Source: an uncultured Bacteroidales bacterium
Lineage (GTDB): Bacteria > Bacteroidota > Bacteroidia > Bacteroidales > UBA932
Assembly (NCBI GenBank): GCA_905234485.1
Contig: CAJOHV010000001.1
Location: 43,744-107,743 of the forward strand
Length of the DNA: 64,000 bases
Direction: 5' to 3'
Below the pieces are notes generated by a model. That model did no database searches. It was not told the DNA's origin and was given only the letters and a program-made list of their open reading frames with translations. Both the position numbers and the translations under genes were made by a program. This document shows positions 1-7,880 of this stretch, in pieces. Within the stretch, counting starts at the first letter, position 1, and every line of letters starts with the position of its first letter.

Positions 1-2247
1 GTCGAACATAGGCCGTTTCGCATACGCAACTTTCGGCGCCGAAGGGTCGAAGTTGTCGATATTCGCATACAGCGCGAACACCGAATATGAGTTATAGAGC
101 GTGCCGAAGAACTTCCTGCGTACTTCGTCCACGCCAGCTTCGTCGAATTTGAGATTATCCCACGGCTGGGCGTTCGTGAGCATATACCAGCGAAGAGCGT
201 CCGGGCCGTAGGTGTCCAGGGCCTTGAATGGATCCACGGCGTTGCCGAGGCGCTTGCTCATCTTCTCGCCCTTCTTGTCCAGCACCAGGCCGTTCGAGAT
301 CACGCGCTTGAATGCGGGAGTGCCGCTGACCATAGTGTGGATGGCGTGCAGGGTGTAGAACCATCCGCGCGTCTGATCCACGCCTTCGGCGATGAAGTCC
401 GCCGTGGCGCCGAAATCGGGCGTCTCCAGCCCACGGAGACCGGTCTGCGCGTACGGCATCGCGCCGCTGTCGAACCAGACGTCGATGAGGTCGGTCTCGC
501 GCTTCATGCGTTTGCCGCTCGGGCTGACGAGGAAGATGTTGTCCACGTAAGGGCGGTGGAGGTCGATCTTGTCGTAGTTCGCCTTGCTCATATCGTCAGG
601 GTCGAAGCCCCTCGCTTTGAGCGGGTTCTCGGACATAACGCCTTGTGCGACCGCCTTTTCTATCTCGTTGTACAGTTCTTTGACGCTGCCTATGCAGATC
701 TCTTCCCTGCCGTCTTCAGTGCGCCATACGGGCAGCGGAGTACCCCAATAGCGGCTGCGGCTGAGGTTCCAGTCCTGGATATTCTCCAGCCACTTTCCGA
801 AACGGCCGGTGCCGGTCGCTTCCGGTTTCCACTCGATGCCTTCGTTCAGTTCCATCATCTTCTCGCGCACGGCGGAAGCCTTGATGAACCAGCTGTTCAG
901 CGGGTAATAGAGCACGGGCTTGTCCGTCCTCCAGCAATGAGGATATGAGTGGACGTGCTTCTCGATCTTGAAGGCTTTGTTTTCCTGCTTCATCCAGACG
1001 CAGAGATCCACGTCCAGGGTAGGAGTCTCCGGAGTCGCATCCGGGTCGTAAGCGTTCTTCACATAACGGCCGGACCACTGCTTGTAAAGGTCCACGTTGA
1101 CGTTGGTCTTTACATACTCGGGGTCGAGGTCTTCGATGCGGTAGAAGCGGCCCTTCACGTCCACCTGGGCCTGCGGGTTGCCGTCTTTGTCCTTCACGTA
1201 TAGCGCGGGGACGCCGGCCTCTTTCGAGACACGGGCGTCGTCTGCGCCGAAGGTTCCGGCTATATGCACTATTCCCGTTCCTTCGGAGGTGGTGACATAG
1301 TCGCCAAGAATCACCCTGAAGGCGCCCTCGCCGGGGTTGAACCAAGGAAGGAGCTGCTCGTAGCGCATGCCTTCAAGTTCCGCTCCCTTGATTTCGCCGG
1401 GAAGGACTTCATATTCGGTTTTGCCGTCGAACCATGCTCCGACCAGGTCTTTCGCGATAATGTAAGTCGCGGGGATTCCGGTATAAGGATTCGCGCTGCG
1501 CACCTTCACATAGTCGATCTTGGGGCCGACGCAGAGGGCGCAGTTGCTGGGAAGAGTCCACGGGGTGGTCGTCCAGGCAAGGAAATACAGATCATCCTCG
1601 CCCACGACCTTAAACTGCACGCAGCAGGTAGTGTCTTTCACGTCGCGGTAGCAGCCGGGCTGGTTGAGTTCGTGCGAACTCAGGCCCGTTCCGGCAGCGG
1701 GGCTGAAGGGCTGGATGCTCTTGCCTTTGTACAGATAACCCTTTTTGTAGATATCCTTCAGGAGATACCAGAGGGTCTCGATGTAACGGTTATCGTACGT
1801 GATGTACGGGTCGTCCATATCCACCCAGTAACCGATGCGCTCAGTGAGCGTACGCCACTCGGCGGTGTATTTCATAACCTCCTCGCGGCAGGTTTTGTTG
1901 TATTCTTCTACACTGATTTTAGTGCCGATGTCTTCCTTCGTGATGCCGAGTTTCTTCTCCACTCCAAGTTCCACGGGAAGGCCATGGGTGTCCCAGCCGG
2001 CGCGGCGACGGACCTTGAAACCGCTCTGCGTCTTGTACCTGCAGACGGCGTCCTTGATGCTGCGCGCCATAACGTGGTGTATGCCGGGCATACCGTTCGC
2101 GCTGGGCGGACCTTCGAAGAAGATGAACTCGGGAGCGCCCTCTCTCACCTCGAGCGAGCGCTCGAAGGCTTTGTTCTTCTTCCACCTTTCCAACACCTCT
2201 GCCGATGTCGCCACGAGGTCCAAACCCTTATACTCTTTAAAAGTCAT
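1..2247 (-). CDS. ileS: Isoleucyl-tRNA synthetase, C-terminus beyond the window
   Basis: Class I aminoacyl-tRNA synthetase that charges tRNA-Ile in the cytoplasm. The minus-strand frame is open from ATG at 2247 to position 1, giving 749 residues. The HIGH-type signature lies at residues 47-58 (PPSANGMPGIHH), followed by the editing/CP1 region, and the KMSKR motif is at about residue 661 in the context GEKMSKRLGN. Family members in this phylum run to about 1,100 residues, so the anticodon-binding C-terminal part is missing only because of the window edge. The start is supported by a good promoter 25 nt upstream. The gene is divergent from the CvpA-like gene at 2311. Confidence 0.97.
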   Translation of the reverse strand, partial: MTFKEYKGLDLVATSAEVLERWKKNKAFERSLEVREGAPEFIFFEGPPSANGMPGIHHVMARSIKDAVCRYKTQSGFKVRRRAGWDTHGLPVELGVEKKLGITKEDIGTKISVEEYNKTCREEVMKYTAEWRTLTERIGYWVDMDDPYITYDNRYIETLWYLLKDIYKKGYLYKGKSIQPFSPAAGTGLSSHELNQPGCYRDVKDTTCCVQFKVVGEDDLYFLAWTTTPWTLPSNCALCVGPKIDYVKVRSANPYTGIPATYIIAKDLVGAWFDGKTEYEVLPGEIKGAELEGMRYEQLLPWFNPGEGAFRVILGDYVTTSEGTGIVHIAGTFGADDARVSKEAGVPALYVKDKDGNPQAQVDVKGRFYRIEDLDPEYVKTNVNVDLYKQWSGRYVKNAYDPDATPETPTLDVDLCVWMKQENKAFKIEKHVHSYPHCWRTDKPVLYYPLNSWFIKASAVREKMMELNEGIEWKPEATGTGRFGKWLENIQDWNLSRSRYWGTPLPVWRTEDGREEICIGSVKELYNEIEKAVAQGVMSENPLKARGFDPDDMSKANYDKIDLHRPYVDNIFLVSPSGKRMKRETDLIDVWFDSGAMPYAQTGLRGLETPDFGATADFIAEGVDQTRGWFYTLHAIHTMVSGTPAFKRVISNGLVLDKKGEKMSKRLGNAVDPFKALDTYGPDALRWYMLTNAQPWDNLKFDEAGVDEVRRKFFGTLYNSYSVFALYANIDNFDPSAPKVAYAKRPMFD

Positions 2248-2271
2248 TTTTTTTACCTAATTTTGAGCCTA

Positions 2272-2303
2272 CAAATTTAACAAAAATCAAGGCCAAAAGC
2301 AAA
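2272..2303 (-). promoter_or_regulatory. Promoter of ileS
   Basis: Reading the minus strand, TTTG (2303-2300), a 20-nt spacer and TAAATTTG (2279-2272) match the Bacteroidetes -33/-7 consensus TTTG-N19-21-TAnnTTTG. The leader to the ileS ATG is about 20 nt. The match is visible directly; activity is inferred. Confidence 0.7.
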
Positions 2304-2310
2304 TAAGGAA

Positions 2311-2829
2311 ATGGCAGTTCTGGACATCGTTCTTCTGGTGATATTTATCCCCGCAATTATCAGGGGAATAAGCAAAGGTTTCATCGAGCAACTCGCCGCT
2401 TTACTCTCGATTTTCCTGAGCGCATATGTGGCATATCTCTTTGCCGACAAGGTGGGCGCGTGGCTCTCGCAGTGGATTACCGTCAACTCCCCCACCGTCC
2501 TTTACATCGTTTCTTTCGTGGTGGTTATCATCCTCTGCGTGCTTGTGATGAACCTGGTCGCGAAGTTGCTTTCGAAGGTGATCGACGCCATCGCCCTGGG
2601 CTGGCTTAACCGCATACTCGGTTTCGTGATCGCCATCTTCAACACCGCCCTGGTGCTCGGCATACTCTTCGTGCTATTTGGAGACCTCAACGAAAAATAC
2701 CTCCACCTCAGCACTCAGTTCATGCAGGATTCTGTGATTTATGCATGGATTCAGAAACTCACGGACATCGTATTCCCCTATCTCGAGGGCCTTTTCACCA
2801 AGATAAGCAATGGCATCCAGGAAATCTAG
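2311..2829 (+). CDS. CvpA family membrane protein
   Basis: Small integral membrane protein of 172 residues with four hydrophobic segments (about residues 3-18, 25-47, 60-85 and 100-125). The pattern, including the N-terminal DIVLLVIFIPAIIRGISKGF stretch, fits the CvpA/colicin V production family. Members are often purine-regulated or linked to envelope integrity in other bacteria, but the biochemical role is not established. Its last 20 nt overlap the start of tsaB, so the two are probably cotranscribed and translationally coupled. An AAGGA sits just before the ATG at 2311, and a TAATTTTG -7-like element occurs about 45 nt upstream (2258-2265). Confidence 0.85.
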   Translation: MAVLDIVLLVIFIPAIIRGISKGFIEQLAALLSIFLSAYVAYLFADKVGAWLSQWITVNSPTVLYIVSFVVVIILCVLVMNLVAKLLSKVIDAIALGWLNRILGFVIAIFNTALVLGILFVLFGDLNEKYLHLSTQFMQDSVIYAWIQKLTDIVFPYLEGLFTKISNGIQEI

Positions 2830-3514
2830 GATAATCCTGATCGAGACTTCCGCCTCGCTCTGTTCGGTCGCATTGGCCGAAGAGGGAAATGTGCTGGCCT
2901 ACCGCGAGAGCGCCGGGGGCCGGGAGCACGCAGCGCTGACCGCGCCCTTCGTCAGCGAGGTGCTCGCAGAAAGCGGGCTGAAGGTCTCCGACTGCGCGGC
3001 AGTCTGCGTCAGCGCCGGCCCCGGCTCCTACACCGGACTCCGCGTGGGTTCCTCCACTGCAAAAGGCCTGTGCTTTGGCGCAGGCATCCCGCTGATCAGC
3101 GTGTCCACGCCGGATATCGTAGTCGCGAAGGCCATTTCCGGCGGGCTTGTGCCCGACGGCTGCACGGCGATCATCCCGATGATCGACGCCCGAAGAATGG
3201 AAGTCTATTCAGCGGTCTACTCTCCCGCCGGCGAGCGGCTCACCGAAATCGCGCCCGTTGTGGTCGAAGGACCGGAGTCTTTTGCCTCGCTGCCTGACGG
3301 GAAGATTCTGCTCGTGGGTGATGGCGCTTTGAAATGTCGCGAGGTCCTCGGCGGGCTGGACGCCTCGTTCGCCGAACTCGTCGCCGACGCCGCCTCCATG
3401 GCGCCCCTTGCATTCAAAAAACTCGAAGCACGCGAGTTCGAAAACACCGCCTACTTCGAGCCTTTCTACCTTAAGGATTTCGTCGCTACCGTCTCCCGCA
3501 AACAACTCTGGTAG
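2810..3514 (+). CDS. tsaB: tRNA threonylcarbamoyladenosine biosynthesis protein TsaB
   Basis: TsaB is the ASKHA-fold partner that activates TsaD in the t6A37 tRNA modification complex (TsaB-TsaD-TsaE). The 234-residue protein opens with the family signature IETSASLCSVAL and carries CVSAGPGSYTGLRVGSSTAKG (split here: CVSAGPGSYTGLR at about residue 66, VGSSTAKG following), which is diagnostic for TsaB. Length is typical. The start at 2810 overlaps the end of the CvpA-like gene by 20 nt. A terminator-like hairpin follows at 3554-3588. Confidence 0.93.
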   Translation: MASRKSRIILIETSASLCSVALAEEGNVLAYRESAGGREHAALTAPFVSEVLAESGLKVSDCAAVCVSAGPGSYTGLRVGSSTAKGLCFGAGIPLISVSTPDIVVAKAISGGLVPDGCTAIIPMIDARRMEVYSAVYSPAGERLTEIAPVVVEGPESFASLPDGKILLVGDGALKCREVLGGLDASFAELVADAASMAPLAFKKLEAREFENTAYFEPFYLKDFVATVSRKQLW

Positions 3515-3553
3515 CCCGTGGCACGCAAGTGACTGGCATTCAGAAAGTTAAAT

Positions 3554-3588
3554 AAAACTCGACTCCGGAAAATCTAGAGCCGAGTTTT
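3554..3588. terminator. Bidirectional hairpin between tsaB and the TlpA-like gene
   Basis: AAAACTCG (3554-3561) pairs with CGAGTTTT (3581-3588), with an inner CTC/GAG pairing. The A-rich 5' arm and T-rich 3' arm let it act in both directions, as suits the convergent genes tsaB and the lipoprotein ending at 3626. Confidence 0.7.
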
Positions 3589-3625
3589 AGTAAAGTGCTG
3601 TGAGTGAGGGGCTTATGCGCCACGC

Positions 3626-4723
3626 TTATTTCAGGAGGATAGCGAGTTCGCGTCGCAACGCAACCTCGCTGTCGATCTTCGCGGAGGAGATTTCGTCGTT
3701 CGCGATGAGAATCGTGCTAGGAAGAGTCTGGAGGTTGTAGAGGCGAACTGCCGGAGAGGCGGCGCCATAACCGTCGCAGACATTGATCCAGGGCAGAGCC
3801 TGGTTCTTCACGACCGATGCCCAGAGAGCCTTGTCAGTGGTGACGCCCACGGCATAGATCTCGAGGCCCTTTGAGTGATATGCTTTGTAAAGCGGAAGGA
3901 GGACATCCAAGTTGAAGAGTTTCTGAGCGGCATCGTCCACATCCCAGAAGTGGAGCATAATCACCTTTGCGTCCACGCCGGCCAGGGAGACCTTTTCTGC
4001 GTTGATGTCCGGCAGGGCGATGTCCGGGAAACCGGCCTGCTCGGCCTGAAGGATTGCGCGCTCGAGTTCCATGTTGTTCTTACGCCTTTCAGCCTCGACC
4101 TCAAGCGCCTTCACATACTTCGACTTGGGGTATACGGTCTTCAGGGAATCCACGATTCCTCCGAAAAGTATCGCGTCGGTGGACTGGCTGAAAACCGGAA
4201 GGTCGGCAGTAACATTCTGGAACATGACCGGCACCACGGACAGGGAATGCGAATTGTTCAAGACATAAGCCAGCCTGTCGCGATAGTAGCGGACATAAGT
4301 GTTCATGGCTTCCTGCGGAGTGCCGGATGAGGCGAACTCGCGAATGAAGTCCGAGTATGCTTTCTCCACTTCCGCCATTTCAGCGGAGCCCTTGGAGCCT
4401 TCTACGGTGTAGTTTCCGAGAGTGTCAGCCTCCACGACTGCCTTTTCGCCGACCTCCAGAAGCAGCGCGGCAAGACGGGTGTCACCCTTGAAAATGTAGA
4501 TGAATTCGGGCTGACCTTTTGCGACGGGAACGTTGTAAGTAAAACGACCCTTCGAATCAGTCTTCACGGAGTCAAGCAGGTCGGCGGAACTGACATTCAG
4601 TTTGTGCACTGCAAGCGAGGCGCCGGGAGCGTCTGCCACGGTCATCGACACACTGGCCTTCGGAGCGCAGGATGCGAAAAGCGCCAGGACAGCGCCCAGC
4701 GCGAGGATTCTAAAGTTTCTCAT
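3626..4723 (-). CDS. DUF4369/TlpA-like lipoprotein lacking the CXXC redox motif
   Basis: A 365-residue envelope lipoprotein: signal peptide with lipobox LFASC (Cys at residue 19), a DUF4369-like N-terminal domain (about residues 25-110), a helical middle, and a thioredoxin-like C-terminal domain (about residues 235-365). Bacteroidetes relatives are anchored TlpA/ResA-type thiol-disulfide oxidoreductases with WCPPC-like active sites. Here the equivalent stretch reads FWDVDDAAQK, with no cysteine, so redox catalysis by this domain is unlikely; a binding or chaperone-like role is inference. The gene overlaps the HIT gene by 14 nt at its start and is the last of greA-HIT-TlpA. Confidence 0.82.
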   Translation of the reverse strand: MRNFRILALGAVLALFASCAPKASVSMTVADAPGASLAVHKLNVSSADLLDSVKTDSKGRFTYNVPVAKGQPEFIYIFKGDTRLAALLLEVGEKAVVEADTLGNYTVEGSKGSAEMAEVEKAYSDFIREFASSGTPQEAMNTYVRYYRDRLAYVLNNSHSLSVVPVMFQNVTADLPVFSQSTDAILFGGIVDSLKTVYPKSKYVKALEVEAERRKNNMELERAILQAEQAGFPDIALPDINAEKVSLAGVDAKVIMLHFWDVDDAAQKLFNLDVLLPLYKAYHSKGLEIYAVGVTTDKALWASVVKNQALPWINVCDGYGAASPAVRLYNLQTLPSTILIANDEISSAKIDSEVALRRELAILLK

Positions 4724-5111
4724 ATTCGGCGAGGATTGCTGCGGCCAGTTCGGCCTTACGTTCGTCGGAAACTGTCGGGCGCTTCTTCCTGAAGTCCAGG
4801 TCGCCCTCGGTCTGAAGCGGCACGAGATGGATGTGAGTGTGCGGCACTTCCATTCCGAGCACGGCGACGCCCACCCTCTTGCAGGGCACGGCCGCTTTCA
4901 GAGCCACGGCGACCTTGCGGGCGAAAGCCCACAGACCTTCGTAGGTCTTTTCGTCCAGATTGAAAATATAATCGTCCTCCACGTTCTTGGGGATCACAAG
5001 GGTGTGCCCTTCAGCCAGAGGATTGATGTCCAGGAAAGCGTAGAATTCGTCGCTCTCGGCCACTTTGTACGAAGGTATTTCGCCTTTCGCGATGCGTGTG
5101 AAGATAGTCAT
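4710..5111 (-). CDS. HIT family nucleotide-binding protein
   Basis: Histidine triad protein of 133 residues, taking the ATG that gives MTIFTRIAKGEIPSYK. This start matches the usual beginning of the family (IFxxIxxGEIP). The catalytic triad is HTHIHLVP near residue 91. Members hydrolyse nucleoside phosphoramidates or dinucleotides such as AMP-lysine or Ap4A. The gene begins 4 nt after greA ends and overlaps the downstream lipoprotein, so it is cotranscribed. A longer in-frame extension from a GTG upstream lies inside greA and is not believable. Confidence 0.9.
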   Translation of the reverse strand: MTIFTRIAKGEIPSYKVAESDEFYAFLDINPLAEGHTLVIPKNVEDDYIFNLDEKTYEGLWAFARKVAVALKAAVPCKRVGVAVLGMEVPHTHIHLVPLQTEGDLDFRKKRPTVSDERKAELAAAILAEYEKL

Positions 5112-5115
5112 AGGG

Positions 5116-5586
5116 CTAAAGGCTGATTTCGAGAATCTTGAACTTAAGCACGCCGGCGGGCACCTGTGCCTCCACGATCTCGCCCACACCGTGGCCGATG
5201 AGGGCCTTGCCGATAGGGGTCGTGGCGGCGAGTTTGCCCTTCGTGAAGTCTGCTTCCGACTCGCCCACGATGCTGAACTTCATCTTGGTTTTCGCGGAGA
5301 GGTTCTCCACGACGACCGTTGTCAACATCTGCACCTTATCTGTGCTGAGTTGCGAGGCGTCCAGCACCTTCGCGTTGGTGATCATGTTTTTCAAGTTCGC
5401 GATCTTGAGTTCAAGAAGACCCTGCGCCTCGCGGGCCGACTCATACTCGGCATTCTCCGAGAGGTCACCCTTCTCGCGGGCCTCAGCGATCTGGGCCGCG
5501 ATGACGGGGCGCTGCGCGAGCGCTTCTTCCAACTCTTTCTTCAGTTTCTCGAGTCCTTCCTGACTCATATAATGTACTTCTGCCAT
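5116..5586 (-). CDS. greA: Transcription elongation factor GreA
   Basis: Secondary-channel RNA polymerase factor that stimulates cleavage of backtracked transcripts. At 156 residues it is full length: an N-terminal coiled coil (residues 10-75, with ARE KGDLSENAEYESARE containing the acidic tip) and a C-terminal FKBP-like domain ending in ISL. It heads the greA-HIT-TlpA-like operon. A promoter with a -7 element at 5655-5662 gives a leader of about 60 nt carrying a small hairpin. Confidence 0.96.
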   Translation of the reverse strand: MAEVHYMSQEGLEKLKKELEEALAQRPVIAAQIAEAREKGDLSENAEYESAREAQGLLELKIANLKNMITNAKVLDASQLSTDKVQMLTTVVVENLSAKTKMKFSIVGESEADFTKGKLAATTPIGKALIGHGVGEIVEAQVPAGVLKFKILEISL

Positions 5587-5685
5587 AACTGGTTTGGTGT
5601 TTTGTCAACTAAAAGAGAGTCCTGCCTTTCGGCAGAACCCCTGGTTTGCTAATGCAAATATAAGGAATTTTCGGATTATTTCAAC
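5587..5685 (-). promoter_or_regulatory. greA promoter and short structured leader
   Basis: On the minus strand, a GTTG at 5685-5682, a spacer of about 19 nt and TATATTTG at 5662-5655 fit the Bacteroidetes promoter, with the -33 element one base off TTTG. The promoter overlaps the stop codon of the 46-residue ORF upstream. The leader contains CTGCC-GAAA-GGCAG, a GNRA-loop hairpin at about 5621-5635, whose role is unknown. Confidence 0.6.
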
Positions 5686-5816
5686 CCTTCCTCATACTTG
5701 GGCTTCATGATGGCTTCGTAGACCACGAGCTTTTTGAGCTCCTTCTTACGGGCCTTCTTGTCCTCCTTGTTCTTCAGATCTTCGAGGACATCCGATTGTT
5801 TCTTATTCTTCGTCAT
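5676..5816 (-). CDS. 46-residue basic/acidic conserved-looking small protein
   Basis: A short frame, ATG at 5816 to TAA at 5676, encodes a highly charged 46-residue protein (MTKNKKQSDVLEDLKNKEDK at the N-terminus, ending KPKYEEGLK). Its ATG overlaps the stop of the upstream peptidase gene in an ATGA arrangement, which is the main evidence that it is translated. Composition suggests a soluble helical protein with about one third Lys. I recognise no family. It lies between the M49 peptidase and the greA promoter. Confidence 0.55.
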   Translation of the reverse strand: MTKNKKQSDVLEDLKNKEDKKARKKELKKLVVYEAIMKPKYEEGLK

Positions 5817-7798
5817 AGGCTTCCGTATTTCTTACCGTACTCGAGTTGCTGGGCGAGGAAATCGTCGGGGTACTTCACGCGGAAGTCCACAATCTTGCCG
5901 CACTTCTTGACTGGAACGATTTCCGGATTGATGAAACCGCCATAAGGCTTGAGGTTGAGAGCCTCGTAGCGAGCCTTGACCTCCTTGTGGAGTTCGGGAT
6001 CGATGTTGACAGCGTAAGTTTCAATGAGATACTTGCCGGCTTTGTAATCTCCCTCACTCTTGATGCGCTGGATCTCCGCGAGCAGTTCTGCGAACAGGCA
6101 GCGCAGTTTCTCATAATCGTTCACCACGAAATAGGTCTTTCCGTCGCGGACCTTCTTCTCGATCACATTGTCCTTGGCGCCCTTCTCGTAGCACCACTCG
6201 GCGATGAGTTTACGGTTCTGCATATGCGCTTCCGTGTTCGGGCGGCCGAGTTCCACGCGGGTGAACTGAGTGAACAAGCCGTTGCGGATGTAACTCGAAT
6301 ATTCGGCTTTGTAGGCATCCTTGTCCGGCATCACGCCCAGTTCGACCATCTTCGGGTCGGCGGTGTAGTAGAGGCCGAACAGGTCCGCGCGCGCTTCTTC
6401 GAGAGCGGAGGCATACTCGCCCATAGCGGTCGTGCTCACGCCGGGCAGCAACTGGCCGGATCCATGGCCGAGGCATTCGTGCAGATCGGTGTGAACCTCG
6501 TCTGCCCAAGGGCCGTACTTGCGGACCATGGCCTTTTCTTCGTCGTCCCACGCGAATTCGTCGAGCATGTTGCGCGGCGATTCCTTGGCCGCATAGTCAT
6601 AGGCGTGCGTGATATTCGCGATCGTCACGCTCTTGCTGCCGTACTCCTTGCGGATCCAGTCCGCGTTCGGGAGGTTGATGCCGATCGGGGTCGAGGGATA
6701 ACTGTCGCCCGCGAGACAGACGGCGTTGATGACCTTCGCGCTGACGCCCTTGACTTCCTTCTTGCGGAAGCGCGGGTCCACGGGCGAATTGTCCTCGAAC
6801 CACTGCGCGTTCTTCGATATTATCTCCGTGCGGCGCGAGGCCTCGAAGTCCTTGATGTTCACATATCCTTCCCACGCGCCCTTGCGGCCGAGCGGGTCGT
6901 TGTAGTCTTCGATGAAACCGTTGATGAAATCCACCGTTCCGACAGTGTCCTTCACCCACTCGATGTTGAACTCATCCCAGACGTGAAGGTCGCCGGTCTC
7001 ATAGTACTTGATCAGCAGCGCGAGAGCGTTCTTCTGGATATCGTTTTCCGCATACTCAGCAGCCTTTGCGAGTTCCTCGCATATATTGCTGATCGCAGCG
7101 TCGTAAATGCCTCCCTTCTTCCAAGGCAGTTCCACCACTTTGCCATCCTGCTTCACGACCTTGGTATTCAGACCATAAGCAATCGGGCGGGGATCATCGG
7201 GAACGTTAATACTATCATAGTACTTCTCCACCTCTTCGCGAGTGACTCCGTCGTAGAAGTTCACGGCCGAGAGTTTAACGATATCGCCCGTGATCTCGGT
7301 CGAACGGCGCTGCAGGCCCTTCGTCGCGTCGTAGACATAGTCGGCGATCTCAGAGTTCTCGCCCACCGCTTCGAGCAGGCCTTCGAAGTACTCTTTAGGG
7401 CACTCCGGGAAGAACTTATCCTCAGCGTAGTGATGATGCACACCGTTCGAGAAGAACACGCGTTTTGCGTACACGACGAAAGCATCCCAGTCAGCGCCCG
7501 CGCGCTCACCCTTATAATTATTAAGGATGTTTTCGAGGGCATGCCTTAGGGGGATGTTTCCCGCAGAGTTCTGATCCCAGAGAATGTCGCGGCCCCATTT
7601 CGCAGCCTCTGCGAGATGGTAGGCATACGCTTTCTGCTGGAAAGTCAGGTTCTCCCAGCCGGGGATTGTGTACCTCATCACTTTGAGGTCGGCGAATTCG
7701 TCCACCAGATAGCGGAATCCCTCCACCTTGTCGTTCTTAACGGTGCAAGAAATCATGGTAAGTGCTGCCACGAGGCAGAATGATATTGAACGTTTCAT
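5813..7798 (-). CDS. Peptidase family M49 (dipeptidyl peptidase III) lipoprotein
   Basis: Zinc exopeptidase that removes dipeptides from peptide N-termini. The 661-residue protein begins with a signal peptide and lipobox (LTMISC, Cys at about residue 18), so it is probably envelope-anchored. Zinc-binding motif HECLGH starts at residue 440 (His440, Glu441, His445), and the second motif EEARADLFGLYY supplies the third ligand; this HEXXGH plus EExxAxx arrangement defines family M49. The start lies just after a REPIN-like repeat. Its stop overlaps the start of the 46-residue ORF by 4 nt. It is probably fed by the ribF transcript, since no -7 element is obvious in the 46-nt gap. Confidence 0.93.
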   Translation of the reverse strand: MKRSISFCLVAALTMISCTVKNDKVEGFRYLVDEFADLKVMRYTIPGWENLTFQQKAYAYHLAEAAKWGRDILWDQNSAGNIPLRHALENILNNYKGERAGADWDAFVVYAKRVFFSNGVHHHYAEDKFFPECPKEYFEGLLEAVGENSEIADYVYDATKGLQRRSTEITGDIVKLSAVNFYDGVTREEVEKYYDSINVPDDPRPIAYGLNTKVVKQDGKVVELPWKKGGIYDAAISNICEELAKAAEYAENDIQKNALALLIKYYETGDLHVWDEFNIEWVKDTVGTVDFINGFIEDYNDPLGRKGAWEGYVNIKDFEASRRTEIISKNAQWFEDNSPVDPRFRKKEVKGVSAKVINAVCLAGDSYPSTPIGINLPNADWIRKEYGSKSVTIANITHAYDYAAKESPRNMLDEFAWDDEEKAMVRKYGPWADEVHTDLHECLGHGSGQLLPGVSTTAMGEYASALEEARADLFGLYYTADPKMVELGVMPDKDAYKAEYSSYIRNGLFTQFTRVELGRPNTEAHMQNRKLIAEWCYEKGAKDNVIEKKVRDGKTYFVVNDYEKLRCLFAELLAEIQRIKSEGDYKAGKYLIETYAVNIDPELHKEVKARYEALNLKPYGGFINPEIVPVKKCGKIVDFRVKYPDDFLAQQLEYGKKYGSL

Positions 7799-7806
7799 AT
7801 AAATCA

Positions 7807-7880
7807 GAAGCTTAAGGCTATTTTGGTGCTAAGTTTCAGCGTTTTTCCGAAGGTTAGGGCATTTTTGAGGCTAAGCTTAG
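7807..7880. repeat. REPIN-like inverted repeat, copy 1, overlapping the 3' end of ribF
   Basis: GAAGCTTAAGG at the left end and a diverged CTAAGCTTAG at the right end frame a 74-bp unit that aligns along its length with the copies at 20080-20153 (inverted) and 23472-23546. Shared internal blocks include CTAAGTTTC and GGTTAGGG or its relative. This copy is the most diverged of the three. It covers the ribF stop codon at 7854 and fills most of the gap to the M49 peptidase gene. Confidence 0.75.

Noticed and set aside
4710-5189. Longer HIT protein from a GTG at 5189
   Set aside because: The extension lies inside greA and lacks homology; the family begins at the internal ATG.
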